A DNA stretch of 25,940 bases from a virus. Of this stretch, positions 25,592 to 25,940 are shown in pieces. The DNA is taken from IMG/VR virus record IMGVR_UViG_3300035216_000519, positions 1 through 25,940 of that record. The stretch is one strand, 5' to 3'. The position numbers were made by a program, and so were the translations under genes. A model generated the notes under the pieces. That model was given only the letters and a program-made list of their open reading frames with translations, made no database searches and had not been told where the DNA came from. Numbering within the stretch: the first letter of the stretch is position 1; each line of letters starts with the position of its first letter.

Positions 25592-25630
25592 CCGTATACG
25601 GCATAGGGGGGCAACATACAGTCCGCCCCC
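25592..25630. other. GC-rich palindrome and hairpin
   Basis: CCGTATACGG at 25592-25601 is a perfect 10-base palindrome. Directly next to it, GGGGGC (25607-25612) can pair with GCCCCC (25625-25630) across a 12-base loop. Neither strand has a T run after the hairpin, so it is not a standard intrinsic terminator, although it follows the stop of the nuclease-like gene on the minus strand. It may mark a recombination or insertion boundary. Confidence 0.4.
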
Positions 25631-25644
25631 GGTGTGCTATACTG

Positions 25645-25940
25645 TCAGATGGCAGCGTCAACCCATCGGGCGAATGCCTGCAGCGCCATCACGTCGAGCG
25701 GGTCGGCAGTCTCAAAGATTGGCGCTGTGCTTCTGCGTTGCTTGGTTTGATTGACGACAAAGACGGCGTGCTCTGTCTCATCAGCGAACCAAGCGGCAGA
25801 GTCTGGGTCGGTGGCGTCCTGTCCTGTGAAGACAGCAGCAGGAATGCCAGGGTAGACACGGCGGATCTTATCAAACTCGGAGCAGGCACGGTCCAGCATG
25901 GATGAATCGAGATAGGTCTTGCCCTCTACAATGAATGCCA
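25645..25940 (-). CDS. Probable PD-(D/E)XK endonuclease, C-terminal fragment
   Basis: The frame is open through the right edge, so only the last 97 or so residues are seen. It begins AFIVEGKTYLDSSMLDRACS. The hydrophobic stretch FIV followed by EGK fits the E-x-K half of a PD-(D/E)XK nuclease active site, and a second beta strand (IPAAVFTG) follows after a helix. The VEGK...LDSSML pattern, with an FVVNQTK strand later, reminds me of restriction endonucleases of the Bpu10I type, but that is recall and not tested. The internal ATG at 25899 is unlikely to be the true start because the VEGK motif lies before it. Base composition is clearly GC-richer than the phage genes, with many GCG, GTC and GAC codons, which suggests recent acquisition or host-derived sequence. 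Confidence 0.5.
   Translation of the reverse strand, partial: AFIVEGKTYLDSSMLDRACSEFDKIRRVYPGIPAAVFTGQDATDPDSAAWFADETEHAVFVVNQTKQRRSTAPIFETADPLDVMALQAFARWVDAAI

Noticed and set aside
25635-25643. Extended -10-like TGCTATACT on the plus strand
   Set aside because: No suitable -35 box at the right distance and no supported plus-strand gene downstream.
25645-25899. The 84-codon frame starting at the ATG at 25899 as a complete gene
   Set aside because: The frame stays open to the window edge, and the upstream residues contain the VEGK motif that is the best functional signal, so this ATG is internal.
25399-25905. Plus-strand open frame of 168 codons across the right-hand gap
   Set aside because: It spans the promoter, hairpin and nuclease-like gene in antisense, changes composition midway, and shows no domain or ribosome site; the minus frame with the VEGK motif is the better reading.

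Overview
The window is a stretch of an AT-rich T4-like myovirus genome, most probably a marine cyanophage. This rests on recognisable T4 baseplate proteins (gp25, gp6, gp7, gp8) arranged as 25-6-7-8, on large structural proteins with a DUF4815-type protein and LRNVP-type tail-fibre N-termini, and on T4-like late promoter motifs (TATAAATA and relatives). Every supported gene is on the minus strand, so transcription runs from the right end of the window to the left.

From right to left: (1) 25,560-25,940 is clearly GC-richer than the rest and holds the 3' end of a protein that reads off the window edge. It has a VEGK motif like that of PD-(D/E)XK nucleases. (2) 23,550-25,535 is a cassette of small genes behind a late-promoter-like motif: an acidic 59-residue protein, a coiled-coil protein, an unrecognised 297-residue protein, a PAAR spike-tip protein, a 48-residue basic protein and a 42-residue protein. 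(3) 21,348-23,539 holds the inner wedge proteins gp25 and gp6. (4) 12,209-21,343 is a 3,044-residue gp7 homologue. (5) 10,266-12,143 is gp8, behind a doubled late promoter. (6) 2,082-10,226 is a 2,714-residue DUF4815-type structural protein in the position T4 uses for gp9/gp10. (7) 1-2,080 holds a small coiled-coil protein, a 588-residue tail-fibre-like protein and the first 26 codons of a paralogous fibre protein cut by the left edge.

Together the genes build the distal end of the tail: a PAAR tip on the central spike, the conserved inner wedge (25, 6), the outer wedge (7, 8), the large DUF4815 connector or fibre-base protein, and host-contacting fibres. Many genes abut or overlap by a base or a few (three TAATG junctions, one ATGA), which suggests translational coupling and fixed stoichiometry.

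The most unusual content lies inside gp7. Two motifs that lie fairly close together in T4 gp7 are here about 1,850 residues apart. The intervening sequence carries a YHYH-type domain, a cupredoxin domain with a complete amicyanin-spaced type I copper ligand set (His, Cys, His, Met), and many beta-repeat modules. Some of those repeats also occur in gp8 and in the DUF4815 protein. Inner proteins (gp25, gp6, PAAR) keep near-T4 sizes, so the expansion is confined to the outer wedge. Apart from a 174-base gap near the right end, the window is almost wholly coding. I saw no tRNA genes, CRISPR arrays or insertion sequences.
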